Part shown: in pieces, positions 34,057 to 46,194 of the stretch
How the letters are laid out: each line of letters begins with the position of its first letter
How positions within the stretch are numbered: the stretch's first letter is position 1
NCBI GenBank assembly: GCA_022497155.1
Contig: MU385784.1
Span: 62,001 to 126,000 of the forward strand
DNA length: 64,000 bases
Direction: 5' to 3'
DNA from: Whalleya microplaca
Lineage: Eukaryota > Ascomycota > Sordariomycetes > Xylariales > Xylariaceae
Translations under genes and position numbers: made by a program
The notes under the pieces: model-generated
Database searches by the model: none
What the model saw: only the letters and a program-made list of their open reading frames with translations
What the model was told of the DNA's origin: nothing

Positions 34057-36174
34057 TCACCCATCCGCGAGCACTCTGGTCCAGTCAAATTTCCTCCAGC
34101 GCTTTCTGAAACTCTCCGTCCTTGCATCCGACTTGTGCCAACGGCCCTGCTTCTTAATCACATCCGGCTCGGCATCCAACATACCACCCAGGATCTCCCT
34201 CGCGAACAGGTCGCCCCTAGGCCACCGGCCTGAATCCTCCACCACGTGTCCCAGGCCGCCGTCCAGGCTGAACCAGACGTGGAAGTACGGCATCTCCTTG
34301 GCGATGGAGCGCCGGAACGCCAGCTTCCCCAGCCCGTCGCGCGCCTTCTTCCCCGTGTCGATGATCTTCCGGTGCTGCGACCACTCCTCGTCCGCCGTGA
34401 GCATGGCCTCCCGGAAGAACGCCGGCGCCGTGTCGCCCAGCGCGTACGGGATGGGCACGGCCTGCATCGCCGCGTGCGGGTGCCGGTGGGGCGCCGCCGC
34501 GTTCTCGTAGAAGACCACGTCGCGCCCCTGCTCGTGGTACATGCGCGTCAGGCACTTCATGAAGTTGCGCAGCTCCTCCCACTCGTCGTCGTCGCACTCG
34601 AGCAGGTTGGCGCGGTGCTGGATGGGCACGATCACGGCGCCGCCCTCGCTCAGCTCCGGCTCCGTCGGCAGCGTCAGGTAGACGCGGGTCGCCAGCGAGA
34701 CCGTGGGCGCGATCGGCGGCTGGTCGCGGTCCTCGTGGTGGCAGAGCTGGCAGTTGTCGAGGATCTTGTTGATCTTCTGGAAGTCGTTGACGGCCGAGTT
34801 CCGGAGGTTGATCTCGGACTTCTGCACGCGCTTCGCCAGCTTGTCGGCGTTCTCGTCCATGTAATCGAGGTCGTTGTCGAACTTGGCGTCTTTGGCAATC
34901 CGTTCGGCCATCCGTACCCCTTCTCCGCCCGCCTGACCCCGTGTCCGGCGCTCCTCCCGAACCATGTCCTCGATTGACATATCGTCATTCTGCTCCACGA
35001 GTCCTCTTTCACGACCGCGCTTCGTGTCGACGGCCTTCGCCTCTCCACGTGTGCCGGCCAACATGCGGTTCTCCATAACATTGAGAACAACAGCTTCAGG
35101 GCCTTTGGAGGCAAAAGCTGCGGCGGCTTGGTTGTACTCTGCTTCCAGTTTGGCAGCATCCGGTGCTTTCCTCAGCTTCGCTTTCATCATCTGAGCTCTC
35201 AACCGGTTCAGGGCAGTTTGGTCAAGCTGAGTTGACGTATGATTTGATGCGTCATCAGGAATCACGGCGCCCTGGTCTAAATTGGTAGGCGCTGGCGACG
35301 AAGCTTGCCTCTTCTCGTGAGCGCCCTGCTGCAATTTGCGCTCCTGGAATAGCTCTCCACTAGGTTTGTCTTTACCGACGTAGCCTGCGCCGTAGACTTT
35401 GCGTCGATCTATCTCGATCTTCTCCTCGAGTGCCTCATCGAACTCTCGTAGATCACCATATCTTTCCAATGCCACCTCGTCCACGGCACGGCCAGTCTGC
35501 TCCGCTGTATTGTACACCCCACTCAGTTTGGTCATCCTCCATTGTGACCCATTGTCACCGAACGTGTAGCTGACTTCATGTTGCGCTGGCAGCTCAAGCT
35601 CGTCAAATGTCTTGCCGCTATTCAATCCTTGTAGATGCTCAGCATTCAGCTCCCGCTTGTGGATCACCCTCTTCGGCTCCTCCTTGGGCGGCGGCGCAGG
35701 CTTCGAGGCCTTGGAACCTTTCTGGATGTAGTCGATATCCAACGCAGACGGAGCTGTCATCCAAGAGTCCCGCACCAGGTGTTTGGATACGGATGGCTTC
35801 GAGAAGTCCTCGGCGGCTATCTCTTCGTCCGGCAGTGGAAGATCCTCCTTGGGGTCTGTATTCTTCATGTGGGTTTGTTCACTCAAGTCGCCATCGGCTT
35901 TCCGATGCTCGCGGCTGCGATGACGACGGTCGTCATCCCGAGAATGTCGCGAACGCTTATGGCGATGTCCATCTTCGTCGTCGTCTTCGCGATCGTGCGA
36001 TCTGTGGTGTCTATGGCGATGACCGTCGCGGTCTCGGTCTCGTTCTGCCGATCGATCCCGTCGGCTGTGATGCCGGTGTTTTCGATGCTTTCTGTCGTCT
36101 GGATCTCGGCTTGCGCGCTCTCGCTCAGCCTTCTCGGCGGCGAGAGTCTTTTCAAATTCGTCGAGACCGTCCAT
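34057..36174 (-). CDS. Cwf19-like splicing/lariat-associated protein (CwfJ domains)
   Basis: Spliceosome-associated protein of the Cwf19/CWF19L2 family, linked to late spliceosomes and lariat metabolism. Single exon, 705 residues. The N-terminal ~100 residues are an Arg/Asp/His-rich charged region typical of splicing proteins. The middle holds FDELELPAQHEVSYTFGDNGSQWRMTKL. The C-terminal half carries CwfJ_C_1: CQLCHHEDRDQP near 473, a zinc-type CxxC, and the histidine motif HRHPHAAMQ near 565, resembling a HIT-type centre. CwfJ_C_2 follows, ending RWRKFDWTRVLADG. The length matches the family. It is divergent from brf1 across about 1 kb. Confidence 0.93.
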   Translation of the reverse strand: MDGLDEFEKTLAAEKAERERASRDPDDRKHRKHRHHSRRDRSAERDRDRDGHRHRHHRSHDREDDDEDGHRHKRSRHSRDDDRRHRSREHRKADGDLSEQTHMKNTDPKEDLPLPDEEIAAEDFSKPSVSKHLVRDSWMTAPSALDIDYIQKGSKASKPAPPPKEEPKRVIHKRELNAEHLQGLNSGKTFDELELPAQHEVSYTFGDNGSQWRMTKLSGVYNTAEQTGRAVDEVALERYGDLREFDEALEEKIEIDRRKVYGAGYVGKDKPSGELFQERKLQQGAHEKRQASSPAPTNLDQGAVIPDDASNHTSTQLDQTALNRLRAQMMKAKLRKAPDAAKLEAEYNQAAAAFASKGPEAVVLNVMENRMLAGTRGEAKAVDTKRGRERGLVEQNDDMSIEDMVREERRTRGQAGGEGVRMAERIAKDAKFDNDLDYMDENADKLAKRVQKSEINLRNSAVNDFQKINKILDNCQLCHHEDRDQPPIAPTVSLATRVYLTLPTEPELSEGGAVIVPIQHRANLLECDDDEWEELRNFMKCLTRMYHEQGRDVVFYENAAAPHRHPHAAMQAVPIPYALGDTAPAFFREAMLTADEEWSQHRKIIDTGKKARDGLGKLAFRRSIAKEMPYFHVWFSLDGGLGHVVEDSGRWPRGDLFAREILGGMLDAEPDVIKKQGRWHKSDARTESFRKRWRKFDWTRVLADG

Positions 36175-37146
36175 CGTAAATGATAAGTGTCAAGGTTTTG
36201 TTGAATGATAGAAAGGTACATGTACCTTGGTAGCTCAAGCTAGCTGGTGGACCGATATGACGACACTCCAATCATGTATCGAAAGTTGTAAATGGGGGCT
36301 GGGAAGATATGTTTATAAGGAGAGTGTATTTTATAAATGGAGCTATGCATGTAGGCGAGCACGTCTACTTATCGCCAGAACTGTCCACACTGATGTCTAA
36401 CCTACTTACCTTACCTAAGCAGCTAGGAACATCTTGCCACTTGCAAGTCACCACAAAGGGTCATCACAGCGTTGAATACTTCCAAGTTACCATTAGACGT
36501 TCAGTGTAACTAATAGCGAATAACTAATCGTACATCGGAATTTGCAATCAAGTATTTTATCAGCCATCAACTTCATCAGTAGGTGTGCAAAGTTGATGCA
36601 AAGTTCATCATCACGTCAATGTATAGAGGAAAGGGAAAAAAAAGCAAGAGTGAAAAGGTTCGGATGGTCATCGAACCTCCAGCCTGTCCGCACATCTCGC
36701 ATTGTTTTTAGCGCGCAAGTCACCTAGGTTAGACTGGCGGGGCACGAGTCAATGAAATAATCCCTCCTCGACCCCTCGGCCACACCATGCTTTCCCGCTA
36801 AATTCCCACGACAACTTCCTCCACAAACACAAACCTCTCGATTTTTTTCGTGACTACATCCCCTTCCACCTCACTCACTTACACCATATCCCCAGATGAA
36901 GACAGATGAATAGCGCCAGCTGCCTAGCATGTTACTTTCGCATTTCAGAGTCTTTTTTTTTCTCTTCAGCTTTAGAGACCTGCTAGGTCTCCATTCCGCA
37001 TCCCCACGGTAGCTTTTTAATTGGACGTTGCGCCGTTGGATGGTTTCGCCATAGCGAGTTGGATCATCACTACTGACTGTGGCTACTGACGGCCGACATA
37101 TATCTCCTCGTATATTCCTTCAGCATAAATCACCAACCTACCTACC
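36175..37146. promoter_or_regulatory. Divergent promoter region of cwf19-like and brf1
   Basis: Nearly 1 kb between two oppositely transcribed genes for RNA metabolism. CT-rich sequence lies near 36800-36900. A 6-bp-stem hairpin (GGTTCG..CGAACC, 36658-36678) was noted. It is not a tRNA. Confidence 0.5.
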
Positions 37147-39725
37147 ATGTCATCTTTTCTAAAACCGCTGAAGGGCTCTAGGGGCCCTTCTAAGGGCGGC
37201 CTCCAGATTAAACCGAGAGGAGCTGGCTCCGGCGATCGCATCAAAGAGGTGTTGAATCGAAATAGGATGGAGAGCCAAAGGGCAGCAGCCATGAACGCCA
37301 GCAGTCCAACACCAACTCCCGCCCCATCCACAGCTAACAAGGACCAACGGTCATGTCCGAATCCCAAATGTCCCAACCCTTCGGCGCCCGTCACCGACGG
37401 CTTCTGTTCCGCCTGTGGTCGTGAGATTGACTCCTCCAACATCGTCGCTGAGGTGCAATTCGGCGAATCATCATCCGGTGCTGCTGTTGTCCATGGAAGC
37501 TTTATCGGAGCAGATCAGAGTACCACTAGAACTGTTGGCCCAGGAGGCCGACGTATGGGCGGTAATATTAGCGACTCACGCGACAAGACTCTCCGTGAAG
37601 GTGAGTCAATCTGAGATCGTCAAACAGGAATACCGTTGATAAACTAACCTGAATTACAGCGAAGAATATGATGAACGGTTTTGCACACCAGCTTAAGGAT
37701 ATCAACCCAGCTGTCATCGACGTAGCCATGCGCATTTTCACCCTTGTCATGAACGAGAATTGGCTTCAGGGGCGTGGGATGGACAAGGTAGTCCCTGTGT
37801 GTCTCTATACCGCTTGCCGTAGGGAAGATAAGTGCAAGGTCATGCTCATTGATTTTGCCGAGCTCGTCCACGTAAGTATCGCCCAGCCAATTCCACTTAC
37901 GCAATGTCGACTTGCTAACAGGATATAGATTAATGTGTACGAACTCGGCCATGTCTTCAAAGATTTGAATAGTATCTATTCGTTTCAGAACAACAATGTC
38001 AGATCAATAATCCCTGAAGACCTGATGTGGCGCTTCTGCTCTAAGTTAGACTTTGGCGAATTCCTCAATAAGGTCGCAGCGGATGCCACTAGACTATGCC
38101 AGAGAATGGGAAGAGATTGGATGGTTATGGGCCGTCGTCCTTCCGGTATCTGCGGCGCCTGCATTCTCATGGCTGCCCGCATGTGGAACTTCCGACGCAC
38201 TGTGAGGGAGGTAGTCTACGTTGTCAAGGTCACCACCCACACGATTGAGCAACGTCTCGACGAGTTCACGGTCACCGAGAGTAGTGACCTGTCTATTGAA
38301 GATTTCCTTAATCAAGAGTTCCTGGAGTCTCGACACGACCCCCCGGCGTTCTACCGACAGACGGAAGAATGGCAAGAGAAGATGGCGAATGAAAAAGACA
38401 AAAAGGGGAGAAAACGGAAACGTGTTATTGAAGATATCGATGACGACCCGGATATAGACGGCGATTCTGGTACCAGTGGCACACGCAGATCCTCGTGCGC
38501 AACCACAGATATGCCGCCTCCTCCAGTACCTCGCCCACCACCGGATTTGTCCAAGTTACGCCAAGTCGCAGAATTCCTACCGAGATCCTTCGATAATGTC
38601 GAGGGAAGGGAATTTGTCCTCCCCTTTGACCCAGATAATCCACCAAAACCCCCGCCGAGGAAATTTTCTGGGAGCAATGATATCGCCGATGGCCTCAATG
38701 CCGAGGATCCCACGGGTGACGAAGCTATGGAGGGGCTAGTAGAAGCCTATGGCAACCCCGAAACTCCACCTGAGGAAGACGAAGAGGAGCAAGAAGAGGG
38801 CGCAGAAGACCAACAAGGCGGGCGCAAACGGAAGAAGACCGACTCCGAAGAGCCTCGGCTCACCTTTAACGAAGAGTGGGAACGCGACGAGGCCGTTCTA
38901 GAGGAGCAGATCAACGAGGTGATTAACGATCCGCACAGCGACGCGCACAGCAAAGCGCTCGCCACGGCTGCGCACCTGGCGCACATCAAAGCAGAATGGG
39001 CGCGCTCGCTGCTGCCCCAACGCGAACTCAAGATGGACGAAGTGATCGCCGACGACGAGTTCGCCGACGACCCAGAAGTCATGCACTGCGAGCTGTCGCC
39101 CGCCGAGGTCAAGATCAAGGAGTCTATCTGGCTCAACGCCAACAAGGACTGGTTGCGCAAACAGCAGGAGAAGATCTACCGCAAGCAGATGGAGGAGCTC
39201 GGCCCCCCCAAGCGCAGACGAATCCGCACTAAGAAACCCCGTATCGGTGAGGGCCAACTCACCCCCGCCTCCACCCCTGGCGAAGCCGCCGTCGAGGCCC
39301 TTAAGAAACGAAATACTATCTCTAGGAGGATCAACTACGACGCCATCTCGAACCTGTTCTCCAATAGTAATAGCAAGAACCGCGGTCCCGGGTCTGTAGC
39401 TTCGCGTCCCGAAAGCGAGGCTGCGAGTCGGATGACGAGCCGCGCAGGCAGCGTTGCTGCTTCCACTGTAGAGGGCAGCACACCAAGAGAGAAAGAGCGA
39501 TTAGCGGCTAGTGCTAAGGCGGCAAACAGCAAAACTACAGACAAAGACGCGGCCGAGAACGAAGACGAGGAGGACGCGGGCGAGGTTGAGAACGAGAACG
39601 TCGACGAAGATGAAGATGTCGATGAAGGGGACGCGGAAACATTCATCTACAACGGAGACCAGGAACTGGTGCATCCTGGCTACGGCGAGGACGACTATGA
39701 CGATGGCGAGGACGAGTACTACTAG
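37147..39725 (+). CDS. brf1: TFIIIB subunit Brf1 (RNA polymerase III initiation factor)
   Basis: Bridges TFIIIC, TBP and RNA polymerase III at tRNA and 5S genes. Exons 37147-37600, 37660-37871 and 37929-39725 give about 820 residues in frame. A ~68-residue basic extension precedes the zinc ribbon (SCPNPKC..FCSACG, residues 68-95), followed by NIVAEVQFGESS. Two cyclin folds follow, roughly 150-235 and 240-330, including GRGMDKVVPVCLYTACRRED and GRRPSGICGACILMAARMWNF. The Brf1 homology block near 560-660 (MHCELSPAEVKIKESIWLNANKDWLRKQQEK) binds TBP/Bdp1 in relatives. The C-terminus is acidic (EDDYDDGEDEYY). An N-terminal extension is usual in filamentous fungi. It shares a promoter region with the cwf19-like gene. 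Confidence 0.96.
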
Positions 39726-40408
39726 GCAGGGAAAATCTTGGTCAACGTCTGGATGTAAATGCAAGTTGTATACCTTGCCAACGGAGTTGACGTGATTTAT
39801 TACAGCGCTTGAGGAGTCTAGGCTGAGATGGGATGACTAGCGAATGTGCATTTTAGACTAGACGGCCTCCAGACAGGCAAGCAAAGCATAGAGATAATGA
39901 ACAATCTGTAAACTGCGGCCCGTTGCGTCGTACTCGCCGCTGTTCTTTTGAGTATCACTAAAAGGGATTAACCATATGTAGCATGCGTCAAAATTATGCA
40001 ATGCCCTGGAGTATTGTGTTCCCTTGGTTGATCTATACTGGTATACTAACATGTGTGTATATATGCCCTTATTAGCCTTGGAGGGTTTTTACTCGGTAAA
40101 CAGGAAAGGATTCCCTGCAACGGTAGGAGCATAGTTTAGATGCCGCTAGAACACATGCAGGACGGCAGTGAAGGGAAGGCTGTATTAGCGTTGCGAAGAT
40201 GCATGCGGTATAGATTCTAGCAAGCTTGAGACCCTTGCTTGTGAGTTTGGAGGTTTACACCTTATGTTAGTTGTATTAGACCTAGGTTATAAGACAGACA
40301 GGTCAAGACAGACGGCCCAGCTTGGTACGAGTTGCCAGTGGATATATTCTGATTTTCGATCAAAAGGCCAATAATATTGTAAAAAAAAACTTCAAAACGC
40401 GCACATCA
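39726..40408. other. Convergent 3' intergenic region
   Basis: Between the 3' ends of brf1 and sec11. No coding or RNA feature was recognised. An actagacgg..tccagacaggca string (39853-39878) resembles one near 55326, too short to call a repeat family. Confidence 0.45.
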
Positions 40409-41071
40409 TCATTCCCTCTGCAGCACCACCAACAACCCCATAATCCCCAACAACACCGTCTTCAGCCACGGGTGTTCGCTCAGCATGATCGTAACATAGC
40501 CCACGAACGGGATATACGCGACGACGCTGCCGATGATGTCCATGCGCTCGAGGTAGTCCTGGCCGCGGGCGTAGAGCTCGGTGTCGTCGGCGGCGTTGTT
40601 ATCGCCCTTGGTCAGCAGGCGCGCGTGCTCGCCCGTGCCGAACTTGCGCACGACCCGGTGCACGATCGGGATGTCCTTCTCCTTGACGTTGTACACCACG
40701 ATCTCGCCCACGTCCGTCTCCGCCGCCAGGTTGCGGTTCCACAGGAACAGCAGGTCGCCCCGCTGGAACGCCGGCTCCATCGACCCCGACAGCACGACTA
40801 CTATCGGCGACGGGCTGTCCGCGAAGACGCTGAGGCCTTTCCACATCTGCGGGAGGGGGCGCGGGGGTGTTAGCTGGACGGTAGACGCAGTGAGGGTGCG
40901 GATTGGGAGGTCATGCGCCATCTGGCTAGCTGGCTAGCTAGCTAGCTAGCTGGATAGCTACCTAGTCTTGGGAAGAGAGAGTAAGCGTACCATGAATGCG
41001 CTGGAGAGAATCAGGGCGAAGTTGAGCAGCTGCGTGGCAGCCTGCCGCGGGTTCTGGAGGCCGGACAACAT
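40409..41071 (-). CDS. sec11: Signal peptidase complex catalytic subunit Sec11
   Basis: Endoplasmic-reticulum membrane protease that removes signal peptides. Two exons (40991-41071, 40409-40846) encode about 172 residues, the normal Sec11 length. The first exon gives [20 protein letters not shown], the start of the N-terminal membrane helix. The second gives [19 protein letters not shown] with catalytic Ser49. It is followed by IPIVHRVV with His90 in the place where bacterial enzymes use lysine, and KGDNNAADD with the aspartates near 109-115. A hydrophobic C-terminal helix ([26 protein letters not shown]) closes it. The intron (40847-40990) contains a GCTA simple repeat. Confidence 0.96.
40923..40960. 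repeat. (CTAG)-type microsatellite in sec11 intron
   Basis: Alternating GCTA/GCTG tetramers, about nine units, inside the single intron between the two Sec11 exons, near the middle of that intron. Confidence 0.8.
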
Positions 41072-42155
41072 GTTGGGTAGTGTGGTTTGTGTTTGGTGGG
41101 AGACTGGCGCAGGTGTTGCTGGCCTCGAGGATATTTAGAGGCCAGCTTGTAAGTGTATGTAATAATCTGATGTGAAGGCTTGGCGGGTTGGTGAAGGTGG
41201 CCTTAACTTTGTAAGTGAGTGGACAGCTGACGGGTCATGATGACGGGCCGGGAGCAGCTGATGTCCACTTCGTCAATGGGGCGTTGAGTTGTATAAGTGG
41301 CATCTCAAGTTCAAATCCCATCTGACAACTATCTGTATCAAGACATAAAAACTTAAATAAGCGAAATCCAATTTGAATTAAGAGCTATTTGGTTCCATAT
41401 TGTCAAATTTTATCTAACGGGTTTACTTTTTGTTCTTTCTCTCCAGTGTAGACTATATATAGGTAGTATCACCCACCAACAACCAGTGTCAACCACCGAT
41501 ATGTTCTCTCTTAGTGGTACTCAATCAATCACCAACTCATCTAGCTATCTGGTGGGTTAAAGAAAGGAAATGCTCTAGCAAATACTAGGACGAATTAACC
41601 CATGCCGATGTAATATCGCTAATATCGCTATTGAGATTTCATACTATAGTTGTTGACTGTTGATGTTGCGAGGATGGCGTATAACTTTGATTGTGGTTAA
41701 CTACATGTTTCAATAGTATATCAATGCGGTCATGTCCCTTGCGGTTAAGACGAGCCAATGTCAATCTCTAGAGGTCCCAAGGCGAAGTCAAATAAGCTAT
41801 CCGTGTGTCAATTCATGGTCGTTACGTCCCAACTTGTCATGGTAGCGACGGCCACTGCCTCACGTTAAAGAATATGTAGGGGTGGAAAAGGCATGGCCTT
41901 CCAAGGTTCTTATCAAGCATAAGGTTACTTCAAGGTTCCTTCTTGGGTCTCAACTACTTCGTTTGTTTGGGTTGTACTGCAGTCTAATTGCCTTTCTAAA
42001 CCTCCGTGCTTCAAGTTTTGTTTATATGCAACGCCATCTCTTGTTTCGAACCTCGAATACAGAACCTACTTGCGCTTGATGCTCTCGATGAGTGTCATCA
42101 GTTTCTATAATCTCTATTCCTACGCAATATCCCAAAGTCATCGTCGTTGCCAATA
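41072..42155. other. Divergent intergenic region
   Basis: About 1.1 kb between the sec11 start and the membrane-protein gene. A 65-codon frame at 41882-42079 has no family. Otherwise AT-rich with nothing recognised. Confidence 0.5.
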
Positions 42156-43445
42156 ATGGAGACTACGCCTCTACTCCCACGTCCGGCACCCTCTTCAGGT
42201 CCCAAAGATAGCCACGTAGATCATCCTTGACTACCTTTGTTGATATCTGATGGGGTGAGCTAATACATGGTAGCCTATCTACCTCCGAGCATGCCATTCG
42301 CCCTGGCGCAAGGTCAACCAGCAAGTCCTCCTCTTGCTTCGATTAGTATTCGCCGGCTACCTTTCCGCGGTATTCGGCGTCTCTCTCAAGTACAAGCTGG
42401 AGCTTGAGGATGAACACACCCGCTGGCGTATCCCCTTCCAGTTCTCTACCGTATCCTTCATACTGCAATGGGCTTATCATCTACTGGTAACCGTCAGTAA
42501 TGTCTTGCTCTCAGCATCATACTAGTTGCTGTTGTACTGATCCCCATCGGCAGCTCTGGACTGGGATGCATCTCGTTTTCCCAAAAGCTTTGGAGGTGGA
42601 CCCTGCAGACTGCCACGGACATCAATTCAGGACCCGGATTCTTCAATCTCTGTCGCCGCCAAACAAAGCGAACTGCCCTACACGCCGGTACATATTCAGC
42701 ATGTTCTACACCATAAGCCATGTCTTCCCTTTCATGAACACGTTGGTATACTGGGGAATCCTGGTGCCGTCCGGACATGGCGGATTCAAGCAACCGAATT
42801 TCCCACATGGTCATCCCCAGCCGCTCCCCAATGCGACTGTGCTATATGATCCAAGTAAGTAGCATCTTTCACACATTCTTGAGTCGCCCGCCTGTCTTGT
42901 GTACTTACCCATGTCGATGAATACTAATGTTGCCACAGACAAGGGTTTGTTTGAAGAAGACGACATCAAAGCGTTCAGCATCATCAACGTCTGGACCCTC
43001 ACGACCGTCATCGGACTTATTGAAATCTTGGGTCTCAACAGCATTCGACGCCCGACGGTAAGTTCAGCGTATACTTGGACACCTAGAGTTGATGACTGAC
43101 TCAACTTCAACGAACAGCCAGTTGCAGGCCACGTAGCCGGTGTGATGTTTTCGAGCGGCTTGTACCTCGCTTGGGCAGGAATTGGCAAGCTCGCCACTGG
43201 TCATTCCGGGCTCTTCTTCCTCGACCCCGATCTCATGAGCAATTTCCCGGGAGCGGTCATCGCAGCGTGCATTGCTTTCGTGTCTCTGTCTCCTGGAAGT
43301 AAGTTCCGAGAGTGATTTGGTATCCTAAAACCAAGGACATTCTAACGTGACTTGAAACATAGTCTTCACGTACTTCTACGGCTTGATTGCGATGCGCGAG
43401 ACCATGACAGCGGCGCATCGTGAGTCATCTGAGCAATCTTCTTGA
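42156..43445 (+). CDS. Conserved multi-pass membrane protein (possibly FAR-17a/AIG1-like)
   Basis: Six exons join in phase: 42156-42215, 42274-42486, 42554-42854, 42939-43057, 43118-43298, 43363-43445, about 318 residues. Around six hydrophobic segments are visible: VLLLLRLVFAGYLSAVFGV, STVSFILQWAYHLLLW, SMFYTISHVFPFMNTLVYWG, AFSIINVWTLTTVIGLIEI, GHVAGVMFSSGLYLAWAGI and GAVIAACIAFVSLSPGIFTYFYGL. The FYTISHVFPFMNTLVYWGILVPSGHGG and GHSGLFFLDPDL stretches recall the layout of FAR-17a/AIG1-like proteins, but I cannot confirm the family. The first intron uses a weak GTAGAT donor, so the first 20 residues are less certain. A GTGAGT at 43419 could start a further intron instead of the chosen stop. 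Confidence 0.75.
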
Positions 43446-45351
43446 GCGACGCCTATGCGCCTCACCTAGAAAAGTAGAATGGGATTCCGATTTGTTGCAC
43501 CCTGGCCTAGTGGTACCAGTAACCACAGAGATAAGCAGTCAGGGGTCACGTTCGGTAGAGAAGGATATGTGTCTAGGACTTGTTCAACATCGATCGTTAG
43601 CTGACAATCGATGATTCGTCCGGGAAGGCTTTCAAGGGGGAGTGGTAAACGGATGTTCACTGATGATGGGTATGGGTGTACCTAATCTGGTGCTCGTGTT
43701 CTGTTTGGGCTGGGGATGGAATCAAAGTTGGTTTTATGGGTAAGACTAAATGCCAATGGAACTTGGTGACGTCGAGAGAATGGAAGATTGTGTTACCGTG
43801 CGAAGCCCCTACATGTATCATTGTCAATTGAATATGTTGCTGAGGTAATAGGCTCCTGATGAATTACGATGCCTGAATACCTACATGCTCCCAGTGGAAT
43901 CTGCGAACAAAATTACACGTAATAATCCGAATCTGGAATCATGCGAATTCACAAGCTTTCAGAATGCCCATGCAGCCATGTGCCACGATCAACGACCCCT
44001 GCTATGTCTCATCCGATCTCTTGGGCCGGTCACACGCCCTACGCCCTATTCTCAAGTGGTTAATCGCTAGCGGGGTGGTGCCTGGTGGCCCCCCACGCCA
44101 GCACGCTTCACACAGCCGAGACATTGTTGCCGCCCTAAGATGTTCGCATCAACAAATGCAACACTGAATATGTGCGGCTGCTACGCAGGCAGAGTCTGAC
44201 GTATCAGACCATTTGCCTGGCTAATAGCCAACTGAAGACCTACATTAGATCTACTGCAACCCAAGTGGAAAAGTACGGAAAGTAGGAAAAGACGCCGGTT
44301 GACGATAAATTGTCATTCGCCCATATTCCCGAGCCTTGACTACCTCTATTGAGGCAGTGTTCTGCTGTCCATCCAGACGAGGCTGTGAATATGCAAAGGA
44401 CCACACATTACATGCCACGAATGCAAGTGATTCGGTAAACACAGATTGAGAAGCTGTAAAGTTACAGCATACTCACTCATTCATTCGCTTAACGGGCTGG
44501 ATGTTGGTCCGTGGCGCCTTTGGCCTCTGGACCCCTAGCCGCCTCACGATAGCGTGCTGTATGTATGTATGTACATACATCACAGGGCCTCACAGGAAGT
44601 CCGCCTCACGTGTGGATTGCCCAATCGTGCCGGGTCATTATCTCCCCCTGACCTTTAAAGGATCCATATCGGAATGATTCATGGCAACTTGGGTCGCATC
44701 GACGATGAGGCAGAAAAGTTCACAAGCAACAAGCAACAAGTGATATGCAGTATTCACGGTCAGTATGGAGCGGCACAACGATCGGAGACCAAATCCGGCG
44801 AATCAACAGTCACAACAGGCAAGACAGGGTCCGGGGCGGCACTGCTGTCACAGTGTAACCCCAGCCAAGCAGCCCGATAAGGGTAGCATTGGTCGCCATC
44901 CAAGGAAAAAAGACGAGACGCCAATGATGCGAAGGGAAAATGGAGATGATATAAATATTGCTGCCATCCCCCCTCCAAATCTGCCCCCCTTTCTTTTGTT
45001 CTCCCTCCCCCACCACAACCATCAGGGTCGCAAAGCACCTCAAGGATATCTCCAGACACATTCGTTTGCTCTCGAATCGACTCTGGGATAGACCGCCCGG
45101 GCCCCTGTCAATCATTATTGTGCGTCCGCTCAACCACCACCTCCACCACCACACCACACTCCTTCATCCTCTCGTCTACGGAACGCCGAACTTCGATCCG
45201 TGTACGCTCTTTTCGTCGCTCTCTAGTCAATTACACAACTTCAGAGGAAAAGGAAAAATAAGTTCCTGATTACTCTATCTTGTCAATCCCGAACCTGACA
45301 AGTAATACCCTGGCTCGGTTTCTTTCGCTACTCCACTCAACTACCGCCGAC
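43446..45351. other. Intergenic and long 5' region of the BTB gene
   Basis: No gene is supported. A GTATGTATGTATGTACATACATC tract lies near 44558-44582. From about 44960 the sequence is CT-rich (CCCCCCTTTCTTTTG and similar), typical of a fungal promoter and 5' leader leading into the BTB gene. Confidence 0.5.
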
Positions 45352-46194
45352 ATGTTCAAACGCTCGTTCCGGTCCGCGGACCGAGTCGACAAGTCGGCGA
45401 GGCTGAAGAAGTCGAACACGAATGCGGTTCGGGATCAACAGAAGCTGTCGAAACTGCAACGGTCGCTCGAGGAGACACTCCCCGTGAAGAAGTCCCTCAC
45501 CTCCCCCATCGTCACGCTAGTGGTCGGGCGGGAAGGGCGACTGTTCGCGGCGCACGAGGAGGTCCTGTGCCAGTCGCCGTTCTTCGAGCGCGCGTGCCGG
45601 GACCAGTTCCTCGAGGCGCAGGGCAAGCGGATCTCGCTTCCGGACGAAGAACCCGAGGTCTTCTCGGCCGTCCTCGAATACCTCTACAAGGGTGACTATT
45701 ACCCACGCTTGCTGCACAACAAGCACCGAAACTCTTGGGAGCTCGAGGACGCCGTCAAGAGGTCCCCGGACCCGAACTCCGAAATAAACCACCGAGGCGG
45801 CCGCGGAGCCGTCGAGGCCACAATCTACGTCCCCGGCGAGGAGCAGTACCTGCTCCGCGACACGGTCGTCTACTGCGCAGCAGATCGCTTCGGCCTCGAG
45901 GAGCTCAAGCGCCTTGCCCTAAGAAAGCAGGGTCTGCAGAGTGGGATCGACGTCGGCACGATCCTGCGGTCGGCGCAGTACGCCTACGACCACACGCCGG
46001 ACACGGACTCGCGGCTGCGCGCTCACTACCTCGCGCTGATCATCCGATGTCGCAAGACATTCAAGAGGAGCGGAACCATGCAGGCCGAGATGGAACGCGG
46101 CGGCAAGCTCTTCTTTGACCTGTTCGTCGCCATGTGCAACCACCTCGACGACGTCGTGGAGATGAGCAATGCTCGGACCCCAAAGACGATCTGA
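45352..46194 (+). CDS. BTB/POZ-domain protein
   Basis: Single exon, 280 residues from the chosen start MFKRSFRSADRVDKSARLKK; the frame is open upstream to 45280, but that leader is not protein-like. A BTB/POZ fold spans roughly residues 50-200: SPIVTLVVGREGRLFAAHEEVLCQSPFFERAC, then SLPDEEPEVFSAVLEYLYKGDYYP and, after an insert, YLLRDTVVYCAADRFGLEELKRLAL. BTB domains dimerise and often act as Cullin-3 adaptors; in fungi many single-BTB proteins have unknown roles. The C-terminal part (RSAQYAYDHTPDTDSRLRAHYLALI) is the helical extension usual in this fungal group. The coding region is GC-rich. Function is inferred only at the fold level. Confidence 0.88.
   Translation: MFKRSFRSADRVDKSARLKKSNTNAVRDQQKLSKLQRSLEETLPVKKSLTSPIVTLVVGREGRLFAAHEEVLCQSPFFERACRDQFLEAQGKRISLPDEEPEVFSAVLEYLYKGDYYPRLLHNKHRNSWELEDAVKRSPDPNSEINHRGGRGAVEATIYVPGEEQYLLRDTVVYCAADRFGLEELKRLALRKQGLQSGIDVGTILRSAQYAYDHTPDTDSRLRAHYLALIIRCRKTFKRSGTMQAEMERGGKLFFDLFVAMCNHLDDVVEMSNARTPKTI

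Noticed and set aside
36658..36678. Hairpin GGTTCG..CGAACC
   Set aside because: Only a 6-bp stem, no tRNA or terminator context; likely chance.
39853..39878. Similarity to a string near 55326 (actagacgg..tccagacaggca)
   Set aside because: Only about 25 bp match; too short to define a repeat family without a genome search.
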